NCBI GenBank assembly: GCA_030169165.1
Contig: CM058041.1
Coordinates: 59,738,360-59,802,359 of the forward strand
Source: Centaurea solstitialis
Lineage: Eukaryota > Streptophyta > Magnoliopsida > Asterales > Asteraceae
Length of the DNA stretch: 64,000 nucleotides
Reading direction: 5' to 3'
The stretch's first letter is position 1. Every line of letters begins with the position of its first letter. A program made the translations under genes and the position numbers. Under the pieces are notes generated by a model. That model ran no database searches, had not been told where the DNA came from, and saw nothing but the letters and a program-made list of their open reading frames with translations. Below, one piece after another: positions 37,121-48,220 of the stretch.

Positions 37121-38639
37121 AATTTCTGACTACTTTTTCAACTTTGGATTGATTTATCACGAGTCTTTTCCTCTGACTGGTGCTTAAATTTTCTTGCATT
37201 ACCATCCTTCCATTCGATGGGTATTATGACTTCCTTATTTCTTCTATTTACGACAAGGTCGGTAGTGACTTTAGTGACTATGGTAGGTACGACTTCCTGG
37301 ACTTGTTGGGCCATCAGTTGAGCAATGTTGATCGATTAATTCTCACGGTTCACTTTCTAGCTACGTGTGTTTCTTCTAGAAAATACAGTTCTAATTCATT
37401 TGTAAAATGTATGTTTAATTAAAAGTTGTCTCTAATAAATGTTCGAGAATATTTGTATTTTTATTTATGACAATTTCCTTAAAATAAATTTGGTAAGAAC
37501 GTCTTGGTGATTTAATAAAAATTAATTTCGTAAAAGCTTAATACATATCTGAAGAGTTCAAAGTTAGATGCTAATGCATCCTTAAATTATTTCTCTTGTC
37601 CATACTGGGGTTTTAAATGGAACAACCCAAAAGTGCATTTTTGGAATTCTTTCAAAATCACGAGAGTTACAATCGATAGGATCAACTTTGCCAACCGTAT
37701 TACCACAACTTGTCCGCCCAAGTCAACTCTCCTAGTCATCCTTCTTGCCGTCATAGCATTTTCTACAACTTTGGTGGTACATTCCTCCAAGAGATGCACC
37801 AAGTTTGTCAACTAAATTATGGCCTGATTCCATCTTGATGCCCTGCTCCGACTATTTTGCAGTCCGTCGGCGAGTGTTCGCATAGTTCGAGCCTCTCCTT
37901 GTGTCATACTACTAATATATCCGATCAATATCCCCGAAAGGATGTAAAATAATCTTGCATTATCTAGCTGAGTTATTGCCGGTCCACTCCGAATGGTTGC
38001 CGCAACTCTCTTCTGAGTTGTCTCATATGAGGCGTTGGGAGGTTCGAGTTAGGCGTAGGAATAACTTGTGTACTTTGAGATAAGACAGTTGTTCGGGGTA
38101 ATCGGAGGTGGATCAATTGAAATGTCTTCACTTGTTAGTCCAATGTCGGAATCGTAATGCCTAAACGGGTCTTTCTCCAAAGTCTAAGTAATAGTGTTCG
38201 GCATAGTGATTGTAGTGTCCGCATAACTTATTAACGCGCCTTCAAACTACTAGTGTCATCCTAAGTGCTAACGCAAGAGTGTTCAACAGTGGCGTTATTT
38301 TACTTAAACGCGTAAGTGCTATAGTAAATATCAGAATCATGATGTGCTTATGTGAACTCACACGGTTTATGTTTTTCAGGAAAATTTCGAAGGTTCCAAC
38401 TTTTAAACTCTAACAGTACGCTTAGTTCATAAGTCTTATCCTACTTATATCATAGCTAAGCGTAGGTGATCAGGCTCCGCTTATCTATGATATATCAGAA
38501 TAGCACCTATCCTAATCGTACGAGTTTTTAAATTCTCCTATTCATCGAAATCTTTTTAATTAAAAGTTTTAACTTCTTTTCGAAAAAGGTTGGTTATAGT
38601 ACTTGGTTTTATGAAAAACCGATGTTCTCTATAACCTAT
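37121..38639 (-). pseudogene. Degenerate gag/leader region of the Tekay-like element
   Basis: Here gag should lie between the PBS and protease. Only scraps are open in any frame, for example 37587-37811. A gag-like N-terminal scrap near 37190-37320 seems to abut the protease remnant, which would imply an internal deletion or rearrangement. No intact zinc knuckle was found. Confidence 0.55.
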
Positions 38640-38652
38640 GGCTCTGATACCA
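38640..38652 (-). promoter_or_regulatory. Tekay-like primer-binding site, initiator tRNA-Met
   Basis: The minus strand reads TGGTATCAGAGCC, four bases inside the 5' LTR. Confidence 0.88.
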
Positions 38653-38656
38653 AGTC

Positions 38657-41600
38657 TGTAACACCCCGCTAAAGCAGAAACACGAGGTGCTACAGTCTAG
38701 ATTTCATAACGATAGGAGATACATAACACCAACCATTCATAAATAAAAAATTTAAACAGTGTTTACAAAAGTACATCCCAACCATAAATATAATCGTTTA
38801 CAATTGTTCACAAAACGAAGATATCTAGCATAACATGATTGGTGACTACTAAATTCCATAAAAGCCCTATCAAACCTTCGGATTTCCTGAAAAGCATGTT
38901 AAAAAGAGACGTCAACTACGAGAGTTGGTGAGTTCACAGGTTTTGATATGCACAAAAAATTTTACATGCAGACACATTATAAAAAAATATACTGAATCTT
39001 TTTAACCATTCACAACCACGTGTATACTTGGACGTACGCTCACGCCAAAATACACAATTATGCATAAGATATGTAAAACTTCGAGCCACTACCAAACCGT
39101 TAACCCCAACGAATACCTCAGAGGTGGTTGCTAACCACATGGGTGGAACGTTCGTGCGAACTACCTCAGCGGTGGAACTCACGTCCACATGGGTAGGGCG
39201 TCTTTCAACGAGTACCACAGCGGTGGGATCTTCTGCCCCACATGTGTAGTCGTTACTTCCGAAATAGTGCACCCTTCACTCGTCAGTCCTTCGGGTGGGT
39301 ATTGGTACCAAATAGCGTTATCCACTAAGTCCATAGGCTCCTAAATGAGTTAATGGTAGTGTATATTCTAAGGGGCAAACTTTACTCGCACATATCGTCA
39401 CAATGCATACTCACAAAATCATGCTAAAAAGCATACGTGTACACAATTCATATAACCATGCTAAAAAGCATACGTGTACACAATTCATATAACCATGCTA
39501 AAGAGCATACGTGTACATAATTCATTTAACCATGCTAAGAAGCATACATGTACACAATTCACCAAACGTTGCTAGAAAGCAAATTTTTATAACTTTTATT
39601 AACAACATGCTTTTCACCCCAAATACGTAAAAACGTTAAAAACGGGGCTGTGAATACTCACCTCGAGTGATTAAAGCGTTCAACAAACGTTAGTGCGTGT
39701 ACGAGTCCCGGCTCCGAAACTAGAATTGCCCTAAATCATAATATTTAACGTAAGTTCCAAGTCCAACGGTCCATATTTTAATAAATAGTAACGATATCCT
39801 ATATAATGCCTTTACTACATTTGTTATGTTCAAACTTGATATAAAATAACTTTTTGTTGGTTAAAATTATGATCCAAACATATTGGAATTAAGAATGTTT
39901 GTAAAACAACATTTCTGAATAATTCCAAATCTGGCAGATTTGGTCCCATGCAAAGGTGTCACCAAATGGCTTAGTTCCAAAGAGAGTTAGACCTCAAAAA
40001 TTTTACCTACTGTAATTTGGGATGTTAGCAACAATCCCACAATCTTTCATAATTTTTGGAAGTGTTCTTCATATTTTAAGAATTTTTATAAAATCAGTAG
40101 GCACTTTTTATTTTCAGAAAAACATGTCAGAGGTGTTTTCTTCATAAATAATTCAATTCTCCACCAAATCACGAATTTCAAAAGGGATTTTATAGAGGAC
40201 ACATATACCAAGCTAATGAGACAAGTTTCATATCATTTGGGTGGTTTTTGAGGGAGATATGGCCTCTTAAAGTCGTGCATGTGCAATCTGCCACAATGGG
40301 ACAGCCTACACCACTAACTTAATTTCATTGGTTGAAGCCTCAAAAGTCCACCAAATCACATGATTTTGGATTCTTTGGAAAGCTAACTCAGAGAACTTGA
40401 GTTTTGAATTAAAAATTGTGCATTTTGGATAATTTGTTCAAGAGATATGCATGCATAAAAATGAATAACTTTTCTGACTGAAAGCTGATGAGTTTCAAAA
40501 AGTTTTTAGTTGGTTGAATGGGTTTCCCTTCGAATTTTTGGGTGATTCAAAAGCGATTTTCTTCCTACTCATTAAATTTCAATCTATCAAATTTTTGTAA
40601 GAAAATACCTCAGTTTACTATACTTTTGCAACGTTTAAACACACATGCAAAATCAGACAGATTCTGTCCAGATTCACAACTTCCTTTTCAACCATCAAAC
40701 ACATAAAATCATAAGTTTTCTTGGGGGTTTCTTGCTATTAACCATAAACTCATATTGTTTAGCAAATATTTTAATGAAATAACTTTGAATAACAATAAAA
40801 CACATGCATGCATCATCAAAACAATTTTCTGTTCAAAACAAGTATCAAAACATCAAAAGCAAGTGATTTTACTCATCAAACTTGTGTTTTTATGGAGAAA
40901 TCATGGATTTTCACCACTTTCAAATGTTTTAACACATTATCATGGTTAAATCTCTTCCTCAAACATCAAGGATGATGTTCATCCAACAAAGAAGGTTAAA
41001 ACCTCACAAAAGATGAAGAAAATACCCCAAATGGGTTAAAAATCTAAGTTAAACTATCATGCAATGTACCTTACCTTTGTATGCACTAAGAACACTCTTA
41101 AAAACTTGCTTGATTCTTCAAAAAAACTGAGATTTTGGGTGAAATGTGGCTGGATTTTAGAGAGAGTAGAGAGAATTTAGAGAGAGAAAAAGGGTTAGAG
41201 AGAGAGAGAGGTTTGAATTATGGATGGTGAAGTGATGGTGATGATGTTTTTGTATAGAAAAGAGAAAAAGAGAGGGTAGGGGGGTGGCCGGCCCCTTGGT
41301 GGGTCCCACCTCTCCCCAATTTTCTTTTATTTATTTTTTTTTGAAGAATTAATTAAATACCTACACTGTATTTTCAAACGCAGTATCGGTTTTTTTCGCG
41401 TTTTCGGTAGAAACCGATTTTTCGAGGGAGATTTTTGGATCATTCAAGTTAATTTACTTATTTTAAAATAAAATAACTTAATTTTTCTAAAAATTAACTT
41501 TAATTTGGCATAATAGGATTTTCGGACGATTTCGGACCGGTACGGGCTTTTCGGGCAATTTTCGGGACTTTCAGGTTTTAGCCTAAATTTTTCACGCAAA

Positions 41601-41712
41601 CTAACCTAGTTTCATTTAGAAACTTAAATAACTAGCTTTTAACCTACGGAAACGCTACTGAGTGGATCAAACGAGTAGCTAACCTGAAGGTCAAAAACTG
41701 ACAATTGTCACA
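38657..41712 (-). repeat. Tekay-like 5' LTR
   Basis: An uninterrupted 3,056-bp copy. It is the reference that shows the original sequence GAATACTCACCTCGAG at about 39653, into which the nested element went in the other LTR. Confidence 0.92.
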
Positions 41713-42190
41713 TCGAGTTAGAGATCTCAAGTGGTTTTACTCTTCTTTGACTTATCTTGACTCGAGACATGTACTCGAGTCTTGTTTCTCGAGTCATTTA
41801 AAACGTGGTAATCTACCAACTCGAGTCATGTATCTCGAGTCACATAACTCGAGTTAGTCATCTCGAGTGGTTTATTTCTTTTGACTCGAGACATGTACTC
41901 GAGTCTTTTAACTCGAGTCTTAGTGTTTGAATTGGTTACTATAATTTTGAAGGTATCTCGAGTGGGTTCTTGTAAATCGAGTCCTAGTATTTGAGTTGGT
42001 TCAGATTAAGTTGGACGTATCTCGAGTGGTGACTCGAGACATCCACTCGAGACATGTATCTCGAGCAGGTTCATATAACTCGAATCTTAGTTTTTAACTT
42101 GGTTAACACTATGTTGGAAGTGTCTCGAGTGGTGACTCGAGACATCCACTCGAGACATGTATCTCGAGTCGGTTCATATGTCTCGAGCAA
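41713..42190 (+). repeat. CTCGAG-rich repeat block of the outer copia element, right part
   Basis: A continuation of 24305-24695 after the Tekay insertion. CTCGAG palindromes occur in units such as ACTCGAGACATGTATCTCGAG. Two longer units (near 42025 and 42135) share GTGGTGACTCGAGACATC and are about 107 bp apart. Confidence 0.85.
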
Positions 42191-42245
42191 GTTTTTTGAA
42201 CACTCCTATTTTCCGCTCGAGACATGAACGGTCTAATCACTGCGT

Positions 42246-42303
42246 GCCACGTGTCATAGTCATCATGAGTTACTTATCCGTTTCAATCCTCTACTATAAA
42301 TAC
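42246..42303 (+). promoter_or_regulatory. Candidate internal promoter: G-box plus TATA box
   Basis: GCCACGTGTCA (42246-42256) is a perfect plant G-box core, and TATAAATAC (42295-42303) lies about 45 bp downstream. A purine-poor leader follows. The element's LTR promoter is a separate TATA at 47424. The arrangement suggests a second promoter for the post-pol ORF. This is inference from motif order only. Confidence 0.5.
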
Positions 42304-42465
42304 ATTGGTTCTACTCTCATTTCCAATCTTTCTGGAAATTCATTCTCGTGCGGATTTGTTCAAGTTGTTGCTGCCAAGTTGAAGATAGTGTCTTGCTTAG
42401 TCTACTTTGTAGTTCTGATTAGTGTGTGTTTTGTATACGTATCCCGGGTTCTACGAAGCCTATAG

Positions 42466-42973
42466 GTATTCATTCGGTCATATACCGATTAGGCTAGTAG
42501 TTTAAAATTTTTTGTATCAACTTATCTTAAAACACGGGTTAACATCTCGGGATTGTATTCTTGATATTTTAAACCTCTAAGTGTGAATGACCCGTTGTTC
42601 CGGATCATATGGACTTGAGACATTGGACTTCATATTATCGTGTTTGACTTTAAGATTGACCTTCAAATCTACAATATATTGAACTAAATAAAAATAATAT
42701 ATAAGTCTTTTCATGGACCATAATGGCTAAAATTGTTGTTATCATGGTTAAACGTTTTCTTGAATTTCGCTTGAGACATAAGCCTTAAGTGTTACTAAAA
42801 TGGAAGACTTGTATATATTCAAATATTGATAGTTCATTATTTTGATCAATGGTCATTCTTTTGGTATACTTTTCTCAAGTCCCACACTGTGTGATTTTCT
42901 TTTTCACACTTAAACGCGTTTTTCATAAAAGTTTAAACTTAAACGATAAATCTAATGTTTTTATGAATTACAG
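42466..42973 (+). other. Candidate leader intron upstream of the post-pol ORF
   Basis: A donor CTATAG/GTATTC at 42465-42466 and an acceptor AATTACAG at 42973 bracket an AT-rich 508-bp stretch. The ORF's ATG lies two bases after the acceptor. It is consistent with a spliced leader behind the candidate promoter, but no transcript evidence is available here. Confidence 0.45.
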
Positions 42974-42975
42974 AA

Positions 42976-44670
42976 ATGGAGGATTATACTTTCCCAGGCT
43001 CAGATGATATGGCGATTTCAGACATTATCTCAGTACAATCATCTCCACGTAATCCGAATGCTGATGCGGATAGACAGTTGATTCGTCCGTCGTTATTTCT
43101 ACCATCAATATCGAACAACGTTCCTTACAACCAACATGCAAGGTTGAGAGCTCCGGTGATTACTGCCATCTTACGGAACCATCCATTGTACACTGTTCTT
43201 ACAAAGATGGTTGAAGTACCCATGATTTACGTGCAACAAGTATGGAATACACTGCAATTCCATGCTGATCCGGGTAATTATCACTTTACAGCTAAGCTGG
43301 ATCACTACACCATCAGCTTTGGAGTCAACAAATTTCGCCGCATATTGGGATTTCCGGAAGCGAATAGTAGACCAAATGTTAATCAGTTTGAACCATATGC
43401 ATCATTGGAAGTTACAATGGCCGGTGTCGAATCTGTTGGTCACCTGGAGGCGATCAATGCACCATCTCAGTTCAACAAATCCAACTTACCTCCAACATAT
43501 AACACCTTGTTCACAATTCTAAGTAGATGTTTGACTGGGAAGTGGACGGCTCAAGACACGGCGACTCAGTCATTTCTGACTCTTTTCTATGGCGTACTAT
43601 TCAACAAGCATTATGACTATGCATCGTTGATTTTTTACGATCTAAAGGAGCTTCTAGCCAAGAGACAAAAGCATCTACCATACCCGAGATTTCTAAGTCT
43701 TCTTATTGCTAGTGCAATGCATCATAACCCAGATATTCCGCGTCGATCAGATGCGGAAAAGGTCAAGATTCATGATATGCAGTCTATTCGATATCCGAAA
43801 AAGGTGTTTGCTCCGGAGGTTCCTTTGTTTTCTGAACTTTTAGACTATGCTGATCAGAATGTGGCATGTGTGATAGCGTATAGGGCTAGTTTTCCACCTA
43901 TGGTCCAACCAGAGCCGGAGGGACCTACCCAAGGTGTTATCCCTAGCAGTGAGGGTATAGCTCTTAGGGACCAAAGATCACGGGATCTTGGTCAGGGTGT
44001 GTTGAGGGAAAATACCGAGAGGGGTGCAGGTGGGGTCCATTCTGATCAGCTAGCTCATTCATCTACTATCAATGTAGCAGCTCAACTTGGTCAAATAAGT
44101 TCGGCGGTTCAGATGGATGATGTATTTGCTACACTAGAAGATGAGCACGGAGCTACGTCACTGATCTTGCATACTAATGTGGAGGCTGAGTTAGATGATT
44201 TTGCTCTTTCTCCGGTAAATGATCAATTTGTGGGCGAATTCCCTGACATCGAGGAAGTTGCGGAATCTTTACTTGATTTATCTCAATCGATTGTGGAGAC
44301 ATCAGACGTACAGTGCTACTCTCCGAATGAACTGGCACAACGTCTACACCGTCTTATGGGATATGACTCTTCATCTGAGGCAAGTGTTGATGCACGTGAT
44401 GATATGGTTATGGATGAGGATGTAGATTCTCAATCACCTACTGATGAACTTCCCGGATCCGGTGATGATGATGATCATGATGATGATGATATGCCTGATC
44501 AAGGCTCGAGTCGTTTAATGACTCAAGGTGACATAAGGATGGCTGAGGGAGAATTAGTTGAAAATTCGGATGTGAGGTTGAGTGTTGGGCAAGCCAAAAG
44601 AATTGATGAGAGTGAGACAGGGCTAGAAAAGAAGTACAAACCCCTCCCCAAGCCGAGTCTAGCTGGGTAG
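42976..44670 (+). CDS. Post-pol ORF of the outer copia element, N-terminal half (function unknown)
   Basis: 564 residues from the ATG at 42976. The N-terminal 300 residues look globular and include a segment reading RNHPLYTVLTKMVEVPMIYV, a motif type I associate with proteins encoded downstream of pol in Asteraceae copia-like elements. Residues about 305-560 are low-complexity and acidic, with an aspartate-rich run near 44459-44500. A stop at 44668-44670 ends it, and the next ORF continues in a different frame, so a single longer protein was probably broken by a small indel near 44640. The position matches the env-like ORF of SIRE elements, but I see no signal peptide or membrane segment here, and no function is claimed. 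Confidence 0.7.
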   Translation: MEDYTFPGSDDMAISDIISVQSSPRNPNADADRQLIRPSLFLPSISNNVPYNQHARLRAPVITAILRNHPLYTVLTKMVEVPMIYVQQVWNTLQFHADPGNYHFTAKLDHYTISFGVNKFRRILGFPEANSRPNVNQFEPYASLEVTMAGVESVGHLEAINAPSQFNKSNLPPTYNTLFTILSRCLTGKWTAQDTATQSFLTLFYGVLFNKHYDYASLIFYDLKELLAKRQKHLPYPRFLSLLIASAMHHNPDIPRRSDAEKVKIHDMQSIRYPKKVFAPEVPLFSELLDYADQNVACVIAYRASFPPMVQPEPEGPTQGVIPSSEGIALRDQRSRDLGQGVLRENTERGAGGVHSDQLAHSSTINVAAQLGQISSAVQMDDVFATLEDEHGATSLILHTNVEAELDDFALSPVNDQFVGEFPDIEEVAESLLDLSQSIVETSDVQCYSPNELAQRLHRLMGYDSSSEASVDARDDMVMDEDVDSQSPTDELPGSGDDDDHDDDDMPDQGSSRLMTQGDIRMAEGELVENSDVRLSVGQAKRIDESETGLEKKYKPLPKPSLAG

Positions 44671-47297
44671 CCACAACTTCTAGGGGTGAGCATATGTTGC
44701 CACCACCTATTGAAAAAGACATGAGATCCCCACTCATGCAATGCACAACCCAACTCACCCACTCTACCGTTTCTCAACAAACGGTAGTTTCATCTTCTCA
44801 CGGGGTTTTACCACAACTTGTACCCATTCCTCAATTGGAGGTTGGTGGTACCGACACAGTGAGGCAGCTGCCCCCGCCCACGACTTCACTTGTTCACTCA
44901 TCGAGTCTAGGTCCACTTGCTTCAAATGTAAATCTTTCTTTGGCTAGGACACAGGTGCAAACCACCTTTGCAGGAGGCTTTAGTAGCCCTGCCGGAACCA
45001 CCGTAGTGAGTTCTGCATTTGTTGCGGGCTTGCAAGGATCGGAGGGAAATTCCATCAGTGCTAACATCATGCCAACACTGAACATGGGTTCCTTGAGTTC
45101 CACTCTTGGATCAACGAGAAGTCTGAGTGACCTCGGAGTTAGTTTACCCGCATCCACTATTGTCACGGAGTTAAGGCAGCAATCTACCATTTTGGGTTCT
45201 TCCTCAACACCCATTGGTAGTTTATCGTCTGATTCAGTTCCAGTTTCCACATCCTCCACAGTCTCTGCATCATCCGCATCAACTGCACCATCATCTTCTG
45301 CACCGCTATCGACTGGCACGGATTCAACTCCAGATGTTGATCTTTCTCGTATTCATGTTGTAGCAACTGCAAACCAACTGATTACGCGTTCCATGTATCG
45401 AGCAAACAATGAACAGATGGCGACTGTTATTCAACAGCAAACTGCTCGAATTTCAGCTTTGGAGAAGCAAGTTGCTTTGTTAGCTAAAGGCAAAGCTCCG
45501 ATGTCTGATCCTCCTTCACAGCCTTCTCAGTCAGCGGCTGATTCTCTTACTATTCCGGAGTTAAAGGGGTTGTTGTTCTCTAAACTCTTGGAGTCGGGTT
45601 CAGCTGAAGATCGTGATCTTGTGGGTGTACTACAACAACAAACAGTCTTGCAACAACGTGCCATTCAAGAACAACGGTCTCAGGCTCACTTGGTTACACA
45701 TACTGAATTCCAGCAGCTTCAGGCAACTCTTGATGCTTCTCTAACAAGGACCTTCACTGATATCAACAAGATGTTCACTGAGGGGTTGTCTCAGTTATCT
45801 GATAGGATTCGGGGGATTAAGGAAACGTGTCAAGTAGCTGCTAGACGGCCAACCAGAAGGCATGATGATCATGATCATCATGAGGGGGAGAGGAAGTGTA
45901 GAAGGTTGGAAGAAGAGCCGTCTAGGGAACAGACTTCTTCTAGAATACAAGTTGTTGATCGTTTTGAAGAGAGACATCCGAGAGAAAAGCAGCCGACACG
46001 ACATAGAGATGCAATTGTTCTGACTGGAGGTCAAGAGATGGATACTGAACTCGGGTTACAGTCAACATTGGATTTTCTGAGTTCTGTACAAGAAGAGATA
46101 CCGGCTGAGGGTGTAGAAGAAAGAGGAGTCAGATTTTCAGGAGTGTCTAGCTCTACGTCTGAAATAGATAGAGTTCTAGCGCTTCTTGAGAATGTAGCCT
46201 CTGAAATCAGAGATTACCAAGTGCCAAATGAGGAGATTCAGGATGCAAGGTGTGCAGAAGATAACAGACTGAAGGATATGTTTGATGATGTACAATTTGA
46301 TTTTGAGAAAGAAGAAGCTGTGGATGATGTGGAAGGTCCTCTACTGGAAGAAGTGTTGCCTCAGAATGATTTGATGCCTGTAGATCCAAAGAAAGTTGAA
46401 CTATGGGAAAAGATGAAAGCAAGTTCGGGGAAATTTCTAAAGAGAACGGAATGGAATCGGTTTACAAGGGCCACTGGGAAGTATCTGGAAGAAAGGTACA
46501 AGAGTAGATTCTGTTATCATGAGCGGAAGCTGAGCTATGTAAAGTTGTACGGGATTGAGAATCTGAAAGAGGAGTTGAGAAAAGAGTACATTTACATGAG
46601 TAAGGTGAACAAGCAAAGAAGAGAAGCGTTAGTGTCAGATTACAAGTTTGTTGCTGTAAAGAGTTACAAGACCAACAAGCTTAGTGCCTACTTCTATCCA
46701 GTGATTACATTTACCAGAGATGATGGGAAGGAATATGTGATTACAGAAGCAGATTTTCAAGATGTGAGCTTCGATGTGATTTTTGGGATTTTGTATGATC
46801 TCAAAGGAAAAGCCTTTAGATCAGAGGAGGAGATAATTGCTCTAACAGCAATTGCTAGACATGTCAAGGCTTCTATCTCATTGGCTCATCTATATGATTT
46901 CCAGCTAGGATTGGAGAATTGGTCGTCAAAGCTATTCTGTCACAAACCACAAAGAAGTTTGATTGGTGAAGAAAAGGATTTTGTCTTGTACACTGTGTTC
47001 TATGATGCAGATGAAACCAAGATTTCATGTGTATATCCAGATTCTCTAGGCAACAAGAAGAGAATGTACTCTCATGAAGTGATGTTATTTTGTGATGACA
47101 CGTTGAAGATGGTGATGGATGGGTTGAATACAAGATTGCAAATGGATAAGCATAATGTCCATGACATCTCAGCTGCAAACAAGGTATTGATCAAGCATTT
47201 TGTAAGGGAGATAGATAGAAGATTGAGGCTGAGAAATGACATCAGATTTGCAGAAATCAAGTTCAAGTTGAGAAAGCCTGCCGTGAAGCAATCTTAG
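44671..47297 (+). CDS. Post-pol ORF, C-terminal half: low-complexity, coiled coil, conserved tail
   Basis: Open in a frame shifted from the upstream ORF. The first ATG is at 44694, giving 867 residues, but the frame is open before it. Residues about 1-220 are serine/threonine/proline-rich. About 235-270 is a short coiled coil (QQQTARISALEKQVALLAKG), with more glutamine-rich heptads to about 390. A basic arginine/histidine-rich stretch follows near 45840-46000. From about residue 560 a lysine-rich, globular C-terminal region runs to the end with no stops. The ORF stops 45 bp before the polypurine tract. The product is probably the C-terminal half of one protein with 42976-44670. Function unknown. 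Confidence 0.7.
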
Positions 47298-47342
47298 TCA
47301 AGTAGTTGTTTGTTTCTTTTGTATGTCCCTCCTTCTTTTATA

Positions 47343-47354
47343 AAAGGGGGAGAT
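47343..47354 (+). promoter_or_regulatory. Polypurine tract of the outer copia element
   Basis: AAAGGGGGAGAT directly abuts the LTR start TGTTAG at 47355. It would prime plus-strand DNA synthesis. Confidence 0.9.
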
Positions 47355-47698
47355 TGTTAGTGTTAGGTTTATAATAGAAGTTGAGGGACCATTTATGAAT
47401 ATTTCTATTTCTTAGGAATGAGGTATAAATACCTCATTGCCTTGTATTGTACCATAAGCCTTTCATCATGAATGACATATGAGTTCCACATTCTCTCTCT
47501 CTACTTTCTCTCTCTACTTGATATCATTACTCTTATGCTAGATCTAACATGATTTTGATTAGATCATGTTAGATTGATTCATCTTTACATCAAACATAAA
47601 GTGATGGGCCTTGAACAATGGGCCTTAATCACATTTACATTAAAAGAAACAAAGTTTAAGAAATTGCAAAATTGACACAACTAACTAGATTTCTAACA
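47355..47698 (+). repeat. 3' LTR of the outer copia element
   Basis: 344 bp, beginning TGTTAG and ending CTAACA. It has a TATA box (TATAAATAC, 47424-47432) centred in the palindrome GAGGTATAAATACCTC, followed by a CT-rich region (about 47490-47520). The partner LTR is outside the window, so the boundary rests on the polypurine tract and the terminal inverted repeat. Confidence 0.85.
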
Positions 47699-48220
47699 CA
47701 AACCAGACAGGGTTGCAGGTTTGTTTGATGTTTCTGTATCTAACGAACACTTTGAAACCCAGAAATCAATGTACCAAAGTTCGTAAAAACTTGTTTTAAT
47801 GAACCAAAACAATTTTAAATAAAAAACCCAAGTGATCTTTACCACCAATTTGCACAAAAACTAAAAGCTTTAAATAATGAAAAAGTATACCCAGTGGCTT
47901 CATTCGCACGAAACCAAAAACCTTGAATCTACCTTTATCTTCCAACTCTGATACCAATTGAGAGTCCCAAACTATGAATCAATGATCGCATAATGCAAAC
48001 ACACAAAGACTAAAGATCAATGTAATCGAATGATTTTTGGTAGGTATTTTCCGTAACCCTTTCTTTTGATATTTAATATATTTTCAGAGGTGGAGAACTA
48101 ACAATTAAATAGATCTAGGTCCAAGTATAAACCTTAATCTACTATCGTTTTTCTAACAAGTAATAACGGTACAAGTACCGGATATCGATCCCATAGGGAA
48201 GCAGTGTGAACAGTCTTTTT
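47699..48220. other. Degenerate repeat DNA with a relic primer-binding site
   Basis: No gene was seen. At about 47945-47957 the minus strand reads TTGGTATCAGAGT, resembling a tRNA-Met primer site, with LTR-like sequence to its right. It is probably a scrap of another LTR element. Confidence 0.5.

Larger units (their letters stand above)
24696..41712 (-). mobile_element. Ty3/gypsy chromovirus (Tekay/Del-like), 3-kb LTRs
   Basis: LTRs are 38657-41712 (5' LTR in element orientation, 3,056 bp) and 24696-33833 (3' LTR, split by a nested element, about 3,012 bp of its own). They begin TGTAACACCCCGC and end TTGTCACA. A perfect 5-bp target duplication TCGAG flanks it (24691-24695 and 41713-41717). 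The initiator tRNA-Met primer site at 38640-38652 and the polypurine tract at about 33834-33849 confirm the minus orientation. Pol has RT, RNase H, integrase with a GPF motif and a chromodomain-like tail. Gag is largely destroyed and pol has one nonsense codon. The LTRs differ by scattered substitutions and indels, so it is older than its own nested insertion. Confidence 0.92.
1..47698 (+). mobile_element. Outermost SIRE-like Ty1/copia LTR retrotransposon, 5' end outside window
   Basis: The host element of the whole nest. Its own sequence is 1-6047, 24272-24695 and 41713-47698, about 12.4 kb, and the rest is younger insertions. In order it shows a gag zinc knuckle and coiled-coil linker, protease, integrase, reverse transcriptase and RNase H (copia order), a CTCGAG-rich spacer, a second large ORF in the env position, a polypurine tract (47343-47354) and a 344-bp LTR beginning TGTTAG and ending CTAACA. 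The SIRE/Maximus assignment rests on domain order and the post-pol ORF and is inference. The 5' LTR, PBS and left target duplication are not visible. Gag and pol carry several disabling changes. Confidence 0.88.
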
